DNA of 64,000 nt from Exiguobacterium algae (GCF_018617875.1 NZ_JACSKZ010000002.1:62001-126000); one strand, 5' to 3'. Positions 24,333 through 33,638 are shown, numbered from the stretch's first letter. Notes: generated by a model from the sequence alone, not told the origin. Numbers and translations: made by a program.

Positions 24333-25513
24333 GACTGTACATCTCCTCTCGTCCGGCTACGCCACCATAGGGCGAGTGAAAGCGCGAAGACAATCAACGC
24401 TCCGATCAAGAAGAACAGTGAGATGTCTAAGCGGTCCCAGACATAAATGAAGTAAATCGTCATCTGAACGAGCAAGAAATAGATGAAAGCAAAGATGGTC
24501 GGTTTTCTCGTGACATCTTGTCGAATCAAATACGCTAAGGCGACCCCTTCAATCAAAATGGCCAGCAAGATCCCTGTATCTTCGAACAAGGCAAAAGGGA
24601 TGACTGCCAAAAAGCTGACCCAAATCAATTCTTCCCGTCGATGAATCAAAAAGAGTGCGACGAGGACGACCGATAAGATCGTGGCCTCCCATATCGAAGG
24701 TGGACGTTGTGAGAGCCATCTCTCCGTCACGTTAATTAAATAACCTAACGACAGCACAGCCGCTGCAAATAGATACATCGCCTGCCATGTCGCCTTCTCA
24801 CGATACACCAGGAACAGGCCGTGAAGGATCACGAGTGCCCAAAGGGGCCATAATCTGCCATCATAGTCAAAGTACTGGCCGACCATTATGATCAATCCGT
24901 AAAAACTTAACCAGGCGAAGATGCGGTCAATTGAAGCAGGGACGAAATGAAACCAAGCCCAGGTCACGATCAAACCAAAGATGATGAGCGTCAATCCCAC
25001 CCCTTCAAAGCTGTTCGTGTTTGCCATAAAAGCAGTGATTGCTGCAATCGCCGTAAAAATCGGGTGTTCGTATAAAATTTTGTGAAGAACCGCCATCGCG
25101 AAGAAAATCCAAAATAGCCACGACAGTTGACCTGACAAATGATACGTCACAAAAATCACAGACATGGTCGCAATAAAGAAGGCAAAACCGAGTACACGAA
25201 ACAGGGTGACATATCGTGGCGCACGCGTTTGAAAGCGTTCAGCTGCGACATACATCCCGATCATGAATAAGAGAAAGATTCCGACTTTAACGAGATCAGG
25301 GATTGCCTGCCAATTGGCCGCGACAAAGCTGAATAAACTGAGTGCCAGTAAAATCGAGCCGACAATCACTAAAATAGGCGGCTTGTGCTCACGTTTCTCA
25401 CTAGCCGCCTTCTTCTTATGCTCATAGTCGACTAGCCTTGCACCGGTCGCTTCGTCTAACAAACCCGCCTCTTTCCATTCAAGCACTTTTTTGTCAATGG
25501 ACACTTGAATCAT
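24329..25513 (-). CDS. DUF2157 multi-pass membrane protein
   Basis: 394 residues. A soluble N-terminal helix pair (1-40) is followed by a basic linker and about 12 hydrophobic segments. The start of the membrane part, ILVIVGSILLALSLFSFVAANWQAIP, matches the DUF2157 core. Function unknown. It is co-transcribed with its usual GDYXXLXY-type partner. Starts with ATT-proximal ATG after a purine-rich stretch (AAAGGAATG). Confidence 0.82.
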   Translation of the reverse strand: MIQVSIDKKVLEWKEAGLLDEATGARLVDYEHKKKAASEKREHKPPILVIVGSILLALSLFSFVAANWQAIPDLVKVGIFLLFMIGMYVAAERFQTRAPRYVTLFRVLGFAFFIATMSVIFVTYHLSGQLSWLFWIFFAMAVLHKILYEHPIFTAIAAITAFMANTNSFEGVGLTLIIFGLIVTWAWFHFVPASIDRIFAWLSFYGLIIMVGQYFDYDGRLWPLWALVILHGLFLVYREKATWQAMYLFAAAVLSLGYLINVTERWLSQRPPSIWEATILSVVLVALFLIHRREELIWVSFLAVIPFALFEDTGILLAILIEGVALAYLIRQDVTRKPTIFAFIYFLLVQMTIYFIYVWDRLDISLFFLIGALIVFALSLALWWRSRTRGDVQS

Positions 25514-25528
25514 TCCTTTCGAAAAAGG

Positions 25529-25729
25529 TTAGCTGGCGCGTTCAATCAATTCCAATTCTGATTTTAGTAAAACTTGTTTCTCGAATTCGAGGCCGAGTTG
25601 TTGAAACTCTTCCATAATCGAAACGTCTCCAATAACGGTATTTGTCAGCACGGCAGTTACTTCCGCAACCCATCCTTCACGTGTTGACTTGACAATATCA
25701 CCAATGAGGAAATCTTCCGGCACAACCAT
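25529..25729 (-). CDS. DUF2187 (YkvS-like) small protein
   Basis: 66 residues with an SH3-like beta barrel pattern: GDIVKSTREGWVAEVTAVLTNTVIGDVS followed by MEEF...LGLEFEKQVL. Resembles the YkvS/DUF2187 family of small cytoplasmic proteins with no known role. Sits between the NUDIX gene and the DUF2157 pair on the same strand, 15 bases before DUF2157, so it may be co-transcribed. Confidence 0.7.
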   Translation of the reverse strand: MVVPEDFLIGDIVKSTREGWVAEVTAVLTNTVIGDVSIMEEFQQLGLEFEKQVLLKSELELIERAS

Positions 25730-25770
25730 TCACTTCCAATCTACAATTTGTTTTTATCATTATAACGAAA

Positions 25771-26397
25771 TTATATCGGTTTGAATACGTTTTCTTTAAT
25801 CCGATTAATAAATTGTGTCAGAAATTTACCAGTCAATCCCCAAATAATGTAGTCTTCATGTTCATAAAAAGGTTCTTTCATTTTAATTACCCGTTTTTTG
25901 TACGCTTTAGCATTCGCCATTCGATCGAGCGGGATGTTTTGATCAGGGCTCATCGTCCATTCCATCTCTCCGTGAAACGGATCCATACTCAACAGCGTGG
26001 AGAGCGGGACAGTGAAGATATGATCGACTTCATCTGTATGATGGACGTCAGGTAACGTCGAGAGAATGCCGACGAATGGGTAAATCAGTTGGCGGTGAGG
26101 TGTTGCGAGCGGGCGAAGCTTGCCGATGACCTCAACCTGGTGCTCGTCAATCTCCAATTCTTCACTCGTCTCTCTCACAGCGGCTTCGACCGGCGTCTCT
26201 CCTTGTTCAAGCCGTCCTCCCGGAAAGGAAATCTCGCCTGGCTGTTGACGCATCGTATGGGCACGCACTTCAAATACCACATGCCATTCCCGTTCCATTT
26301 GAATAAGCGGGATCAGTACAGCCGCCGTCTCCTCATAATCTTCCTCCATCGTGAAACTGCTTCGCAGTTGTTGTTCATTGATCCAAGGATGCACCAT
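25771..26397 (-). CDS. NUDIX hydrolase of the CoA pyrophosphatase (NudL/YeaB) group
   Basis: 208 residues. Upstream of the NUDIX box is FEVRAHTMRQQPGEISFPGG, the CoA-pyrophosphatase motif, and the box itself is GGRLEQGETPVEAAVRETSEEL. The last third has TPHRQLIYPFVG and a segment PLDRM...YFY-like region of this group. Probably cleaves coenzyme A or acyl-CoA to 4'-phosphopantetheine and 3',5'-ADP. The ATG at 26397 is eight bases after GAGAGGTG; an in-frame GTG falls within that site. Confidence 0.85.
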   Translation of the reverse strand: MVHPWINEQQLRSSFTMEEDYEETAAVLIPLIQMEREWHVVFEVRAHTMRQQPGEISFPGGRLEQGETPVEAAVRETSEELEIDEHQVEVIGKLRPLATPHRQLIYPFVGILSTLPDVHHTDEVDHIFTVPLSTLLSMDPFHGEMEWTMSPDQNIPLDRMANAKAYKKRVIKMKEPFYEHEDYIIWGLTGKFLTQFINRIKENVFKPI

Positions 26398-26456
26398 GTT
26401 CGGGATCACCTCTCATTTTATATTTTTTCATTCTACACGTTCAGTCCCAACTCCTC

Positions 26457-26482
26457 GTTTAAAGGTGTCAGATGTCGGAAAT
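26457..26482 (+). promoter_or_regulatory. Candidate SigB-type promoter of the monooxygenase gene
   Basis: GTTTAA, 14-base spacer, GGAAAT: -35 full match, -10 five of six matches to the SigB consensus, 29 bases before the start codon. No SigA -35/-10 pair is better in this gap. Confidence 0.4.
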
Positions 26483-26511
26483 ATCAGTATTAATGATAGG
26501 AGCTGATCATT

Positions 26512-28053
26512 GTGGACGAACAAGTAGACGTATTGATTGTCGGAGCGGGACCGACCGGCCTCACATTAGGATTGACGCTCGCCAAATACGATATCTCTTT
26601 TAAAATCATCGACCGGAAAACGACGCCTTCAGATAATTCACGGGCAATCGGGATTCAACCTCGCACCATCGAGGTGTTTTCGCGTTTAGACCTGGCAAAA
26701 GACGTATTAGCGCGTGCCCGTACAATCGAGCGGGGAAACCTCTATTTTTCCGGTCAATGGACGGCCAAGTTAGAGTTTTCGAAATTGGTCACGCCATATC
26801 CGTTTGTCACACTCCTGAGACAAAACGAGACAGAAGCCATCTTAGAAGATTCGTTAAAAGCACATGGTCATGTCGTCGATCGGGGAGAAACACTCGTTTC
26901 CTTGACCCAATATCCTACTAAAACGGTGGCGCATCTCGAGTCGGCAGACGGAGCGCACCGTCACGTGACTTCAAAGTACGTGGTCGCCGCCGACGGAGCG
27001 AATAGCTCGATTCGTCGAATGCTGGCCTTGCCTTTTAGCGGTAAATCCTTCAGAGAAGCTTGGGTGTTGGCCGATTTGAAAGCCGCTTGGCCGATTTCAA
27101 GAGAAGAAGTTCATATTTTCTTTTCCGAACAAGGGGTTCTAGAAGTATTCCCCCTTACGAACGACACCATTCGTATTACGGGAAATTTAAGAAACGATGA
27201 ATCGTTTGATGAGTCGAAACTGCGCCAACTGATCGAACAACGCAGTAAGATGCCGGTTCGAATCGATGAGATCGAATGGTTCTCCCTGTTTCGCGTACAC
27301 AATCGAATGGTCGACTCGTTCATTCACAATCGAGTGATTTTAATGGGTGATGCGGCGCATATCAATTCACCTGTTGGTGGACAAGGAATGAACACGGGTA
27401 TTGCTGACGCATTCAACCTCGGTTGGAAGCTCTGGCTTCACTTGAAAGCTGGTGCCTCCCACAGCGTTGTAGCCAGTTACGCGGATGAACGGGAACATGT
27501 GGCTCGAAATGTCCTCCAAACAACGAACGTCGCGACAGAGATGCTTCAAACGACTTTGCCTGTTCTGTTACCGTTCCAGGCTTTCGGGGCAGACGTCTTT
27601 ACCCGGGTCAATCTCGTCAATCAAAAAATCACGGAACGAATCTCCCAACTCCATCTTTCCTACAACAAGCCACTACGGCTTCCGTTTCGAAGAGTGGCTG
27701 AAGGAAAAATCTTTCCGGAGACTGAAATATTGCGAGCAGACGACGGTTTTCGTATGAAGATCTCTGAAATTGCCGATGGCCGGTTTCAAGTGCTCGTCCT
27801 TGATGACGGCAAACGTGACTTGGCGAAAATCTATGACTATTTGAATCGACAACATGCGTTCATTCAGGTCATTACCCTATCAAAAAACAGCCGCCCATTT
27901 TTTGACCAAGGGAACGAACTCGCAAAATCGCTATTTATGCGCCGGGGAATTCTTGTCATTCGTCCTGATGGATATTTGCTTCATAAACAACACCATGTCA
28001 GGCTTAAACCGCTTCAAGATAAATTATCGTCCTGGCTCCCGCATTCTTTATAA
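26512..28053 (+). CDS. FAD-dependent aromatic monooxygenase (PheA/TfdB family)
   Basis: 513 residues, NADPH- and FAD-dependent hydroxylase fold. Contains GAGPTGLTLG (residues 11-20) for ADP binding, the DG motif AADGANSS (about 160) and the GD motif MGDAAHINSPVGGQGMNTGI (about 280-300). The C-terminal thioredoxin-like domain (about 405-513) is typical of phenol and chlorophenol hydroxylases and antibiotic-modifying oxygenases, so an aromatic or polyketide substrate is plausible but unidentified. Starts at GTG nine bases after AGGAG. No aromatic-degradation genes are adjacent. A SigB-type promoter candidate precedes it. Confidence 0.85.
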   Translation: MDEQVDVLIVGAGPTGLTLGLTLAKYDISFKIIDRKTTPSDNSRAIGIQPRTIEVFSRLDLAKDVLARARTIERGNLYFSGQWTAKLEFSKLVTPYPFVTLLRQNETEAILEDSLKAHGHVVDRGETLVSLTQYPTKTVAHLESADGAHRHVTSKYVVAADGANSSIRRMLALPFSGKSFREAWVLADLKAAWPISREEVHIFFSEQGVLEVFPLTNDTIRITGNLRNDESFDESKLRQLIEQRSKMPVRIDEIEWFSLFRVHNRMVDSFIHNRVILMGDAAHINSPVGGQGMNTGIADAFNLGWKLWLHLKAGASHSVVASYADEREHVARNVLQTTNVATEMLQTTLPVLLPFQAFGADVFTRVNLVNQKITERISQLHLSYNKPLRLPFRRVAEGKIFPETEILRADDGFRMKISEIADGRFQVLVLDDGKRDLAKIYDYLNRQHAFIQVITLSKNSRPFFDQGNELAKSLFMRRGILVIRPDGYLLHKQHHVRLKPLQDKLSSWLPHSL

Positions 28054-28082
28054 AAAAGCTTCACTCTAAATGGAGTGAAGCA
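28053..28082 (-). terminator. Terminator of the 83-residue gene
   Basis: Minus-strand stem GCTTCACTC / GAGTGAAGC followed by six T; also overlaps the end of the monooxygenase gene. Confidence 0.75.
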
Positions 28083-28094
28083 ATGAATTATTGT

Positions 28095-28346
28095 TTATTG
28101 TTCCTGATTGTAGTACAACGTACCGGGTTTTGAGAGCGTCAGGTCATAAAACGCCTCGAACGCCTCGACATCCTCCAGCTTACGAAAATCTACTTTCTTC
28201 GTCTCTTCATTTGGAATGGCGACGATGATGCCCTCGGGTGTCGACTTAATCATTCCGGTTTGTCCGTTATGAATTCGAATATATAATACATGCTCTTTTT
28301 CCAGTAACGAGACAGCTTCTCGTCGTGATTGGACCGGTGTTTTCAT
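28095..28346 (-). CDS. Hypothetical protein, 83 residues
   Basis: Small cytoplasmic protein with alternating strands in its middle (VLYIRIHNGQTGMI) and an acidic C-terminus; no family recognised. The ATG at 28346 is six bases after GAGGG; the ATG two codons earlier overlaps it. Stands alone with a terminator after it and a divergent small membrane-protein gene before it. Confidence 0.65.
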   Translation of the reverse strand: MKTPVQSRREAVSLLEKEHVLYIRIHNGQTGMIKSTPEGIIVAIPNEETKKVDFRKLEDVEAFEAFYDLTLSKPGTLYYNQEQ

Positions 28347-28441
28347 AATCATCCCTCATTTCCATTTCAGTATACCGTCCGTCCGTTGTTGCTTTCAACT
28401 CGACACACCATTAAAATTGTGTAAAGAAGGGGTTGAATGCA

Positions 28442-28741
28442 TTGGACATCGAAATCAAAACAATCTTTATTCTGACCCTGGCTGCCTTATTCGTTATTCT
28501 TGTAGCAATCCGTACAGTCCGCAACTTACGATGGATTCGCTTCGGAGAAGCGTTTGGGAAGCAAGGGGAAGAACTATTGAAAGATTATGAATATCTGATT
28601 GAGCACGGCATCACGTGTCGGGTCGAGCAAGGACTTCCGACCGGGAAACTGATGAGACCGCTCGCCAAAAACCTTGATGATCGCGTCGCACTTTTCGTCC
28701 ATCGACAAGATGCTGCAAAAGCACGAGACTTATTAAAATGA
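28442..28741 (+). CDS. Small membrane-anchored protein with DUF2007-like C-terminal part
   Basis: 99 residues: one N-terminal membrane helix (about 6-24) followed by a cytoplasmic domain of about 55 residues whose layout (YEYLIEHGITCRVEQG...RVALFVHRQDAAKARDLL) resembles the putative signal-transducing DUF2007 domain. The TTG at 28442 is nine bases after GAAGGGG; another TTG nine bases upstream abuts that site. Function unknown. Confidence 0.55.
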   Translation: MDIEIKTIFILTLAALFVILVAIRTVRNLRWIRFGEAFGKQGEELLKDYEYLIEHGITCRVEQGLPTGKLMRPLAKNLDDRVALFVHRQDAAKARDLLK

Positions 28742-28743
28742 CT

Positions 28744-28776
28744 AAACCGGGTGAACACGCGTCACCCGGTTTTGTT
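28744..28776. terminator. Bidirectional terminator between convergent genes
   Basis: Eleven-base stem AAACCGGGTGA / TCACCCGGTTT with flanking A and T tracts; serves the DUF2007-like gene and the convergent NERD-protein gene. Confidence 0.8.
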
Positions 28777-29350
28777 ATGTATGTGTTTGGCGTTCGGAAC
28801 AATAATACGCAATTTGTTTAACGGTAGGCTCTGCAATCGAGTCGACTTTCGTTTTTCCGACGACACGATCCACGATATCGAATGAGGTAGAACAGTTTGC
28901 TTTGACACGTTCCACTTTTAGACGTTCCGCCTCCGGGAAAATCAAAAATGAATTGACCGGAACGGCTTGACCGCATTCTCGCTTCAACAAGGCGCGCACT
29001 TCTTTCGTGACTCGATCCAGTTCTTCAATCGGATGAGGGTATACTTGCTTCCACCCAAACTGTGACTCGGTCCGGCAAATTCGATTTGTCAAATGGACGG
29101 ATGCCGACGTTCGATTGATTTGTACAAGAAATACCCCTTTTGGGCCGACGAGCACGTAATCAAACGTGGATTCACCGAGCTGTACTTGTTCAATCATCAT
29201 CCAATCAAAGCGACAGGTTTGTCGAATTTGTTCAACCAATTGATCTGTATAGGATTTCGGAGGCATAATCACTTCCTCTTTCATCCGGAACAACCCTTTT
29301 GTCTGTTGTTTAATAGGCTTTTTTTCAGCAGCCGTCAACACTTGCAACAT
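28775..29350 (-). CDS. NERD-domain-like protein with altered nuclease motif
   Basis: 191 residues. The central segment FDYVLVGPKGVFLVQINRTS aligns by eye with the NERD domain core (IDHVLIGPKGIFVIETK...). The usual catalytic-type E-x-K is replaced by Q-x-N, so nuclease activity is doubtful. NERD proteins have a restriction-endonuclease-like fold. The ATG at 29350 lies six bases after GAGGGGGTG; an upstream GTG is within that site. It is the last gene of a unit with gpsB, ypsA and mrfBA, 15 bases from gpsB. Confidence 0.65.
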   Translation of the reverse strand: MLQVLTAAEKKPIKQQTKGLFRMKEEVIMPPKSYTDQLVEQIRQTCRFDWMMIEQVQLGESTFDYVLVGPKGVFLVQINRTSASVHLTNRICRTESQFGWKQVYPHPIEELDRVTKEVRALLKRECGQAVPVNSFLIFPEAERLKVERVKANCSTSFDIVDRVVGKTKVDSIAEPTVKQIAYYCSERQTHT

Positions 29351-29365
29351 CGATTTCACCCCCTC

Positions 29366-29662
29366 TTATTCACTAGGCCCGACTTGTTTTCCAAATACCG
29401 CTTTCTCCAGGTTCGAGATGCGTCGTAGCATATCATAGTTCGAGGCCACAGGCTGGGCCGGTTTAACGGCTTCGACTTTTTCACTCGTATCCCGTCGTAA
29501 TGCGTCATTTTCTTTTTGAAGACGCTCGATCTCTTTCGTCATTTTTTCATAGTCGCGGATGACGACATCTAAAAACTGATCGACTTCTTCTTGCGAGTAG
29601 CCACGCAATGCCGTTTTAAATTCCTGTTTATAAATGGCTTCTGCTGTTAATTCGGTTTGCAT
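29366..29662 (-). CDS. gpsB: Cell-cycle protein GpsB
   Basis: DivIVA-like septal coordinator of 98 residues that localises to the membrane at the division site and binds PBP1 (the ponA product nearby). The N-terminal domain (1-65) has the DivIVA hallmark FKTALRGYSQEEVDQFLD and a coiled coil, and the C-terminal trimerisation helix ends with RISNLEKAVFG. Sits five bases after ypsA, in the conserved ypsA-gpsB order. Confidence 0.95.
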   Translation of the reverse strand: MQTELTAEAIYKQEFKTALRGYSQEEVDQFLDVVIRDYEKMTKEIERLQKENDALRRDTSEKVEAVKPAQPVASNYDMLRRISNLEKAVFGKQVGPSE

Positions 29663-29666
29663 CGTA

Positions 29667-30212
29667 TCACTCCCATTGTTGTTCCCATTGTTTTTCTTCC
29701 TCGATCACACGTAAATCTTCCTGTGTGATCAGAAAAATCTCCATATTCGGTTCACGTCTTGCCCCTTCGACTAAAAATCGGGGGCTTCCACCCGTTTCTT
29801 CGTCAAAAAGTGTGATAATTCCTTCGGCTTTCTCCAAAAAGAAGGCGGTTTTTGCACGTAGTTGACTCGGATCTTCATACGGTCTCTGAGTCAATGCCTC
29901 AAAAAAGTCCGCTTCCAGCTGTAACTGGACAAAAATTTCCTGTTCATACGGCTTATAACGTTCATCCAGATTCAAAAATGGGGGGAAAACCGCAATTTTG
30001 ATCGGAAAAGTTTCTCTTAACTCTAACAATACTTGTCCCGCCCATAATTCACAACCGTTCGTTCCACTAAAAATGAACCATTCTGCACCAAGCTCGATGA
30101 CTTCAAGTATTTTTTTCCGGTACGCCTCTTGAATAATCCCGATTCCGGGGTGGTCAGCTTTAAAAATACCAAGCTCATGAGGCCGGTATCCGGTAATGGC
30201 CACTACTTTCAT
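29667..30212 (-). CDS. ypsA: YpsA family protein (DUF1273, SLOG-like)
   Basis: 181 residues, Rossmann-like fold of the SLOG superfamily (possible nucleotide or ligand sensor). Contains AITGYRPHELGIF at the N-terminus, FSGTNGCELWAGQ and the acidic ITLFDEETGG segment. In Bacillus YpsA affects cell division. Lies between mrfB (four-base overlap) and gpsB. Confidence 0.9.
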   Translation of the reverse strand: MKVVAITGYRPHELGIFKADHPGIGIIQEAYRKKILEVIELGAEWFIFSGTNGCELWAGQVLLELRETFPIKIAVFPPFLNLDERYKPYEQEIFVQLQLEADFFEALTQRPYEDPSQLRAKTAFFLEKAEGIITLFDEETGGSPRFLVEGARREPNMEIFLITQEDLRVIEEEKQWEQQWE

Positions 30213-31372
30213 AATCGTTTCCTTTCTAAACGGGCGAGCCGATGCGCCAGTTCTGCCTGTTCTCGGGAAGCCGTTTGCTTCAACACCGTCTGCTTCCGTT
30301 CGGACAGTTCAATCGCTCGCTCCGTATATTGAATGGCACGCTCGATTTCTTTCGTCTTATGTTCTGTATATTTTGCGAGTTCGACATAAGCGTCGATGGT
30401 TTGAAGCTTTTCTAATATGGAAATTGCCTCTTCCATCCTCCCGGCTCGTTTCAGGAGCATCGCTTGTCGCATTTTCGCTTTTTTCGACGGATTTTTTAAT
30501 TGGTTATATTCTTTTAAGGCATGGTCCTGTTGCCCTAAATCGTGTAACCAATGGGCTCGTTCTTCGCCAAAATCATTCGCTTCCTCGTCCACAAGATGAC
30601 TGAGTCGTTTGTATAGCGACACGAGACTCAAGCAGTCTGCATGATGGTGCTCTAAGACAGGGACCAAAATGTCCGGGTTCCGCTCTTTCACATATTGAAA
30701 ATAATGCATCGGCGCCAAGAAACCTGGTAAATCATCCGTCCGTTCGTGACCGAAATAGGCTTCCACGGCTTTTAAAGAAACCGAATCGAGTTTAGGCTTG
30801 AGCAATCGTCTCGCTGCGTGTAAGAGGTCAACGTGGCCGACGGATGGTAACTGTTTAACACGCGTTTTGACAAATGTATGCCTTGTTTTGATTTGTGGCC
30901 AATCGAAAGATTTTCCGTTATACGTCACAAATCTTACGTCATCCCCAATGTCATTTAAGAAATGGTAATAAAATGCGGTTTCGAATGCCGGATGCGGCAG
31001 GACGTACTGGGTCATTTCCAAATGATCCTGTTGAAACCGGGCAAAGCCGATTAAAAAGATCGATGTCCCCGATCCTCGTAGTCCTGTCGTCTCGGTATCC
31101 ATGAACAATACTTGTTCAGGTGAGAGGTCGACCGTGAAAAACGGATGGGTCGATGACATGGCTTCCTTCGCCTCGATAAACGCATAATCATGATAGATGT
31201 CGTTAAGCGGATAGGCTTTCCGGAGACGGACACACCACTCGCCTTCAAACGTCAAGATTTCGCCGCCTTTTTCCATCCACTTTTGTTGTTCGATCTCGTC
31301 CGGTGTAACCTCAGGATGATTCGTTTCTTTCGTTTCTTTCGTTTTGATCAATCTAGATAATTTTGCTTTCAT
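30209..31372 (-). CDS. mrfB: MrfB (YprB) DnaQ-like exonuclease
   Basis: 387 residues: RNase H/DEDD-like 3'-5' exonuclease fold (about 90-280), with D and E in LFMDTETTGLRG, YNGKSFDWPQIK and the H/D pair in HHHADCLSL, followed by TPR-like helices (about 290-387). From memory, YprB was renamed MrfB for its role with MrfA in mitomycin damage repair independent of UvrABC. Overlaps mrfA by four bases. Confidence 0.92.
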   Translation of the reverse strand: MKAKLSRLIKTKETKETNHPEVTPDEIEQQKWMEKGGEILTFEGEWCVRLRKAYPLNDIYHDYAFIEAKEAMSSTHPFFTVDLSPEQVLFMDTETTGLRGSGTSIFLIGFARFQQDHLEMTQYVLPHPAFETAFYYHFLNDIGDDVRFVTYNGKSFDWPQIKTRHTFVKTRVKQLPSVGHVDLLHAARRLLKPKLDSVSLKAVEAYFGHERTDDLPGFLAPMHYFQYVKERNPDILVPVLEHHHADCLSLVSLYKRLSHLVDEEANDFGEERAHWLHDLGQQDHALKEYNQLKNPSKKAKMRQAMLLKRAGRMEEAISILEKLQTIDAYVELAKYTEHKTKEIERAIQYTERAIELSERKQTVLKQTASREQAELAHRLARLERKRL

Positions 31373-33618
31373 AACGTTCCTTTCAAAGCGTTCAACTGAC
31401 GGACGACTTGCCGTTTAAAGTCTCCATAACCGATTGTTCCTACACATCGAGGACACCCACTTTCACAAGGGCAGTCGGATACTGTCAAGATTGCCGCTTC
31501 CAATACAGCATCGGCATCTTTATAGAGTGCTTCACTCAATCCAATCCCGCCTGGATAACGGTCATATAAATAGACAGTCGGCTTATCGGTATGGGTCGAC
31601 TTCATCTGAATCGTCGTAAACAAGTCGAGCGTGTCACACATCAAATATAGCGGCGCTAACCGGCGTAATAAATCACTGACCGCCTCTAACTGATCTTCCA
31701 TATCAGCTTCAGAGTATGCAAACCGCTCATCAAGGGTAAACCAGGTCGCCGTCGTATGCAATTCGCGCTCCGGCAAATGAATCGGGCCCGATCCGATATT
31801 TTCATGTGTTCCAAATTTGATTTTTTTGAAAAGGGTTGCCATGGCAATCACAGACACTTCACCAAACGTTTTGACCCCATCCGTTTTATTCTCTTCTAAT
31901 ACTTTCAATTCAACCGCCAAGTTCGCATCGGTATAATAGTCGACATCGACGCGTCGTACATAGGCTTTCTTCTCTTCAAAATCAAGCTTCTCCACCTGGT
32001 ACTGTTCGGCGCCGTGCAGGTAGATCGCTTCATCGTGTAGCAAAGTCATGGCACTGAACGTATCCATTTCGCCGATGACCTGATTTTTTGCTGATTGATC
32101 GACGATGACGACGTTTTCCTGGTCACTTGTTCGTAAAGAAATATCGTGGGCAGGGAATGAATCCGTCATCCAGTAGTATTTGTCGGCCCGTTCATGCAAC
32201 ACGTGTGCATCGGTCAAAAACTCTAAAATGTCCTCCGTATCCACTGTCCCAAATTTTTCTCCTCGTTGAAACGGGAGTTCAAACGCCGCACACTTCACAT
32301 GATCGACGAGGATGATCAAATTGTTTGGATCGAGTCGGGCAGCTTCCGGTGAACGTTCTAAAATCATGTCCGGTTGTTCGACAACTAATTGGTCAAGCGA
32401 TGAAGAAGAGGCGACGAAAATGACGAGTGCTTCGGAATGTCGGCGCCCTGCCCTTCCCGCTTGTTGCCACATCGACGCAACAGTACCCGGATAACCGTTC
32501 AGGACACACGCCTGCAACTGACCGATGTCGACACCAAGCTCAAGTGCGTTTGTCGATACAACAGCCTTGATTTCGCCATTTCGTAACCGACGCTCGATCT
32601 CTCTTCGTTCAGAAGGCAAATAGCCTCCTCGGTAACCGACGATTGATTTGGGACCGAGTTCCCGTCGCGTGAGTTCTTGCAAATAGGTCAGCAACACTTC
32701 GACACGGACTCTCGAACGCGCGAAGACGATCGTTTGGATATTCGCTTCGACAAGCTTTGAGGCAATCCGCTTCGTTTCGAGCGTTGCACTGCGACGTATA
32801 CCGAGCGCTTCATTAACTACCGGCGGATTGTAAAATACGAGATGCTTTTTCCCTTGCGGTGCCCCGTTGTTATCAATCAACGTCACCTCTTCCTCGGTCA
32901 ATCGTTCTGCCAACTCGAGCGGGTTTGCAATCGTCGCAGACGTCATGATCCACTTCGGGTTGCTCCCGTAGTACGCACAAATTCGCTTCAAACGACGGAA
33001 CACGTTTGCGACATGACTCCCGAACACCCCGCGATACGTGTGCAATTCATCCACTACGATGTATTCTAAGTTTTCAAACAGCCGAATCCATTTCGTATGA
33101 TGCGGCAAAATGCCGGAATGAAGCATATCCGGATTCGTGATGACGATATTTCCCGCATCCCGTACCTTCGTACGGGCGGCTGGGGACGTATCTCCGTCGT
33201 AAGTGAAGCAACGTAAATCTCCTTCGAGCGCTTCCACCATTTCCATCAAATCACTATTTTGATCCTGTGCAAGCGCTTTGGTCGGATACAAATAAAGTGC
33301 ACGCGCTGTCGGTTTCTCAATCATTTTTGATAAGACGGGCAAGTTATAGCAAAGTGTTTTTCCTGACGCGGTAGGCGTCACGATGACCGTAGATCGCCCA
33401 CGCGACGTCTGTTCAATCGCCTCAGCTTGATGCGTATATAATTGCTCGATTCCACGATTTTTTAAAACCGTCGCGAGTTGCTGTGGCACGATATCTGGAA
33501 TCGGGACATACTTGGCTGGTTTTGCATCGACCGTGTGCCAATGCGTCACATTTTTGGAGAAGCTCGGCTCATGCCGAAGCGTCTCAATCATTTCTTCAAC
33601 GGAACGGGTTTTCCGCAT
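31369..33618 (-). CDS. mrfA: MrfA (YprA) DEXH-box helicase
   Basis: 749 residues, superfamily 2 helicase with a Walker A motif TPTASGKT (81-88), DELH box and SAT motif, motif VI QQAGRAGRR. The C-terminal domain (DUF1998-like) has the zinc-binding cysteine cluster CPCESGCPRC (about 720-730). Works with MrfB in mitomycin-type lesion repair. The two genes are translationally coupled, as in Bacillus. Confidence 0.94.
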   Translation of the reverse strand: MRKTRSVEEMIETLRHEPSFSKNVTHWHTVDAKPAKYVPIPDIVPQQLATVLKNRGIEQLYTHQAEAIEQTSRGRSTVIVTPTASGKTLCYNLPVLSKMIEKPTARALYLYPTKALAQDQNSDLMEMVEALEGDLRCFTYDGDTSPAARTKVRDAGNIVITNPDMLHSGILPHHTKWIRLFENLEYIVVDELHTYRGVFGSHVANVFRRLKRICAYYGSNPKWIMTSATIANPLELAERLTEEEVTLIDNNGAPQGKKHLVFYNPPVVNEALGIRRSATLETKRIASKLVEANIQTIVFARSRVRVEVLLTYLQELTRRELGPKSIVGYRGGYLPSERREIERRLRNGEIKAVVSTNALELGVDIGQLQACVLNGYPGTVASMWQQAGRAGRRHSEALVIFVASSSSLDQLVVEQPDMILERSPEAARLDPNNLIILVDHVKCAAFELPFQRGEKFGTVDTEDILEFLTDAHVLHERADKYYWMTDSFPAHDISLRTSDQENVVIVDQSAKNQVIGEMDTFSAMTLLHDEAIYLHGAEQYQVEKLDFEEKKAYVRRVDVDYYTDANLAVELKVLEENKTDGVKTFGEVSVIAMATLFKKIKFGTHENIGSGPIHLPERELHTTATWFTLDERFAYSEADMEDQLEAVSDLLRRLAPLYLMCDTLDLFTTIQMKSTHTDKPTVYLYDRYPGGIGLSEALYKDADAVLEAAILTVSDCPCESGCPRCVGTIGYGDFKRQVVRQLNALKGTL

Positions 33619-33638
33619 GATATCCCCCTCTTTATTTA

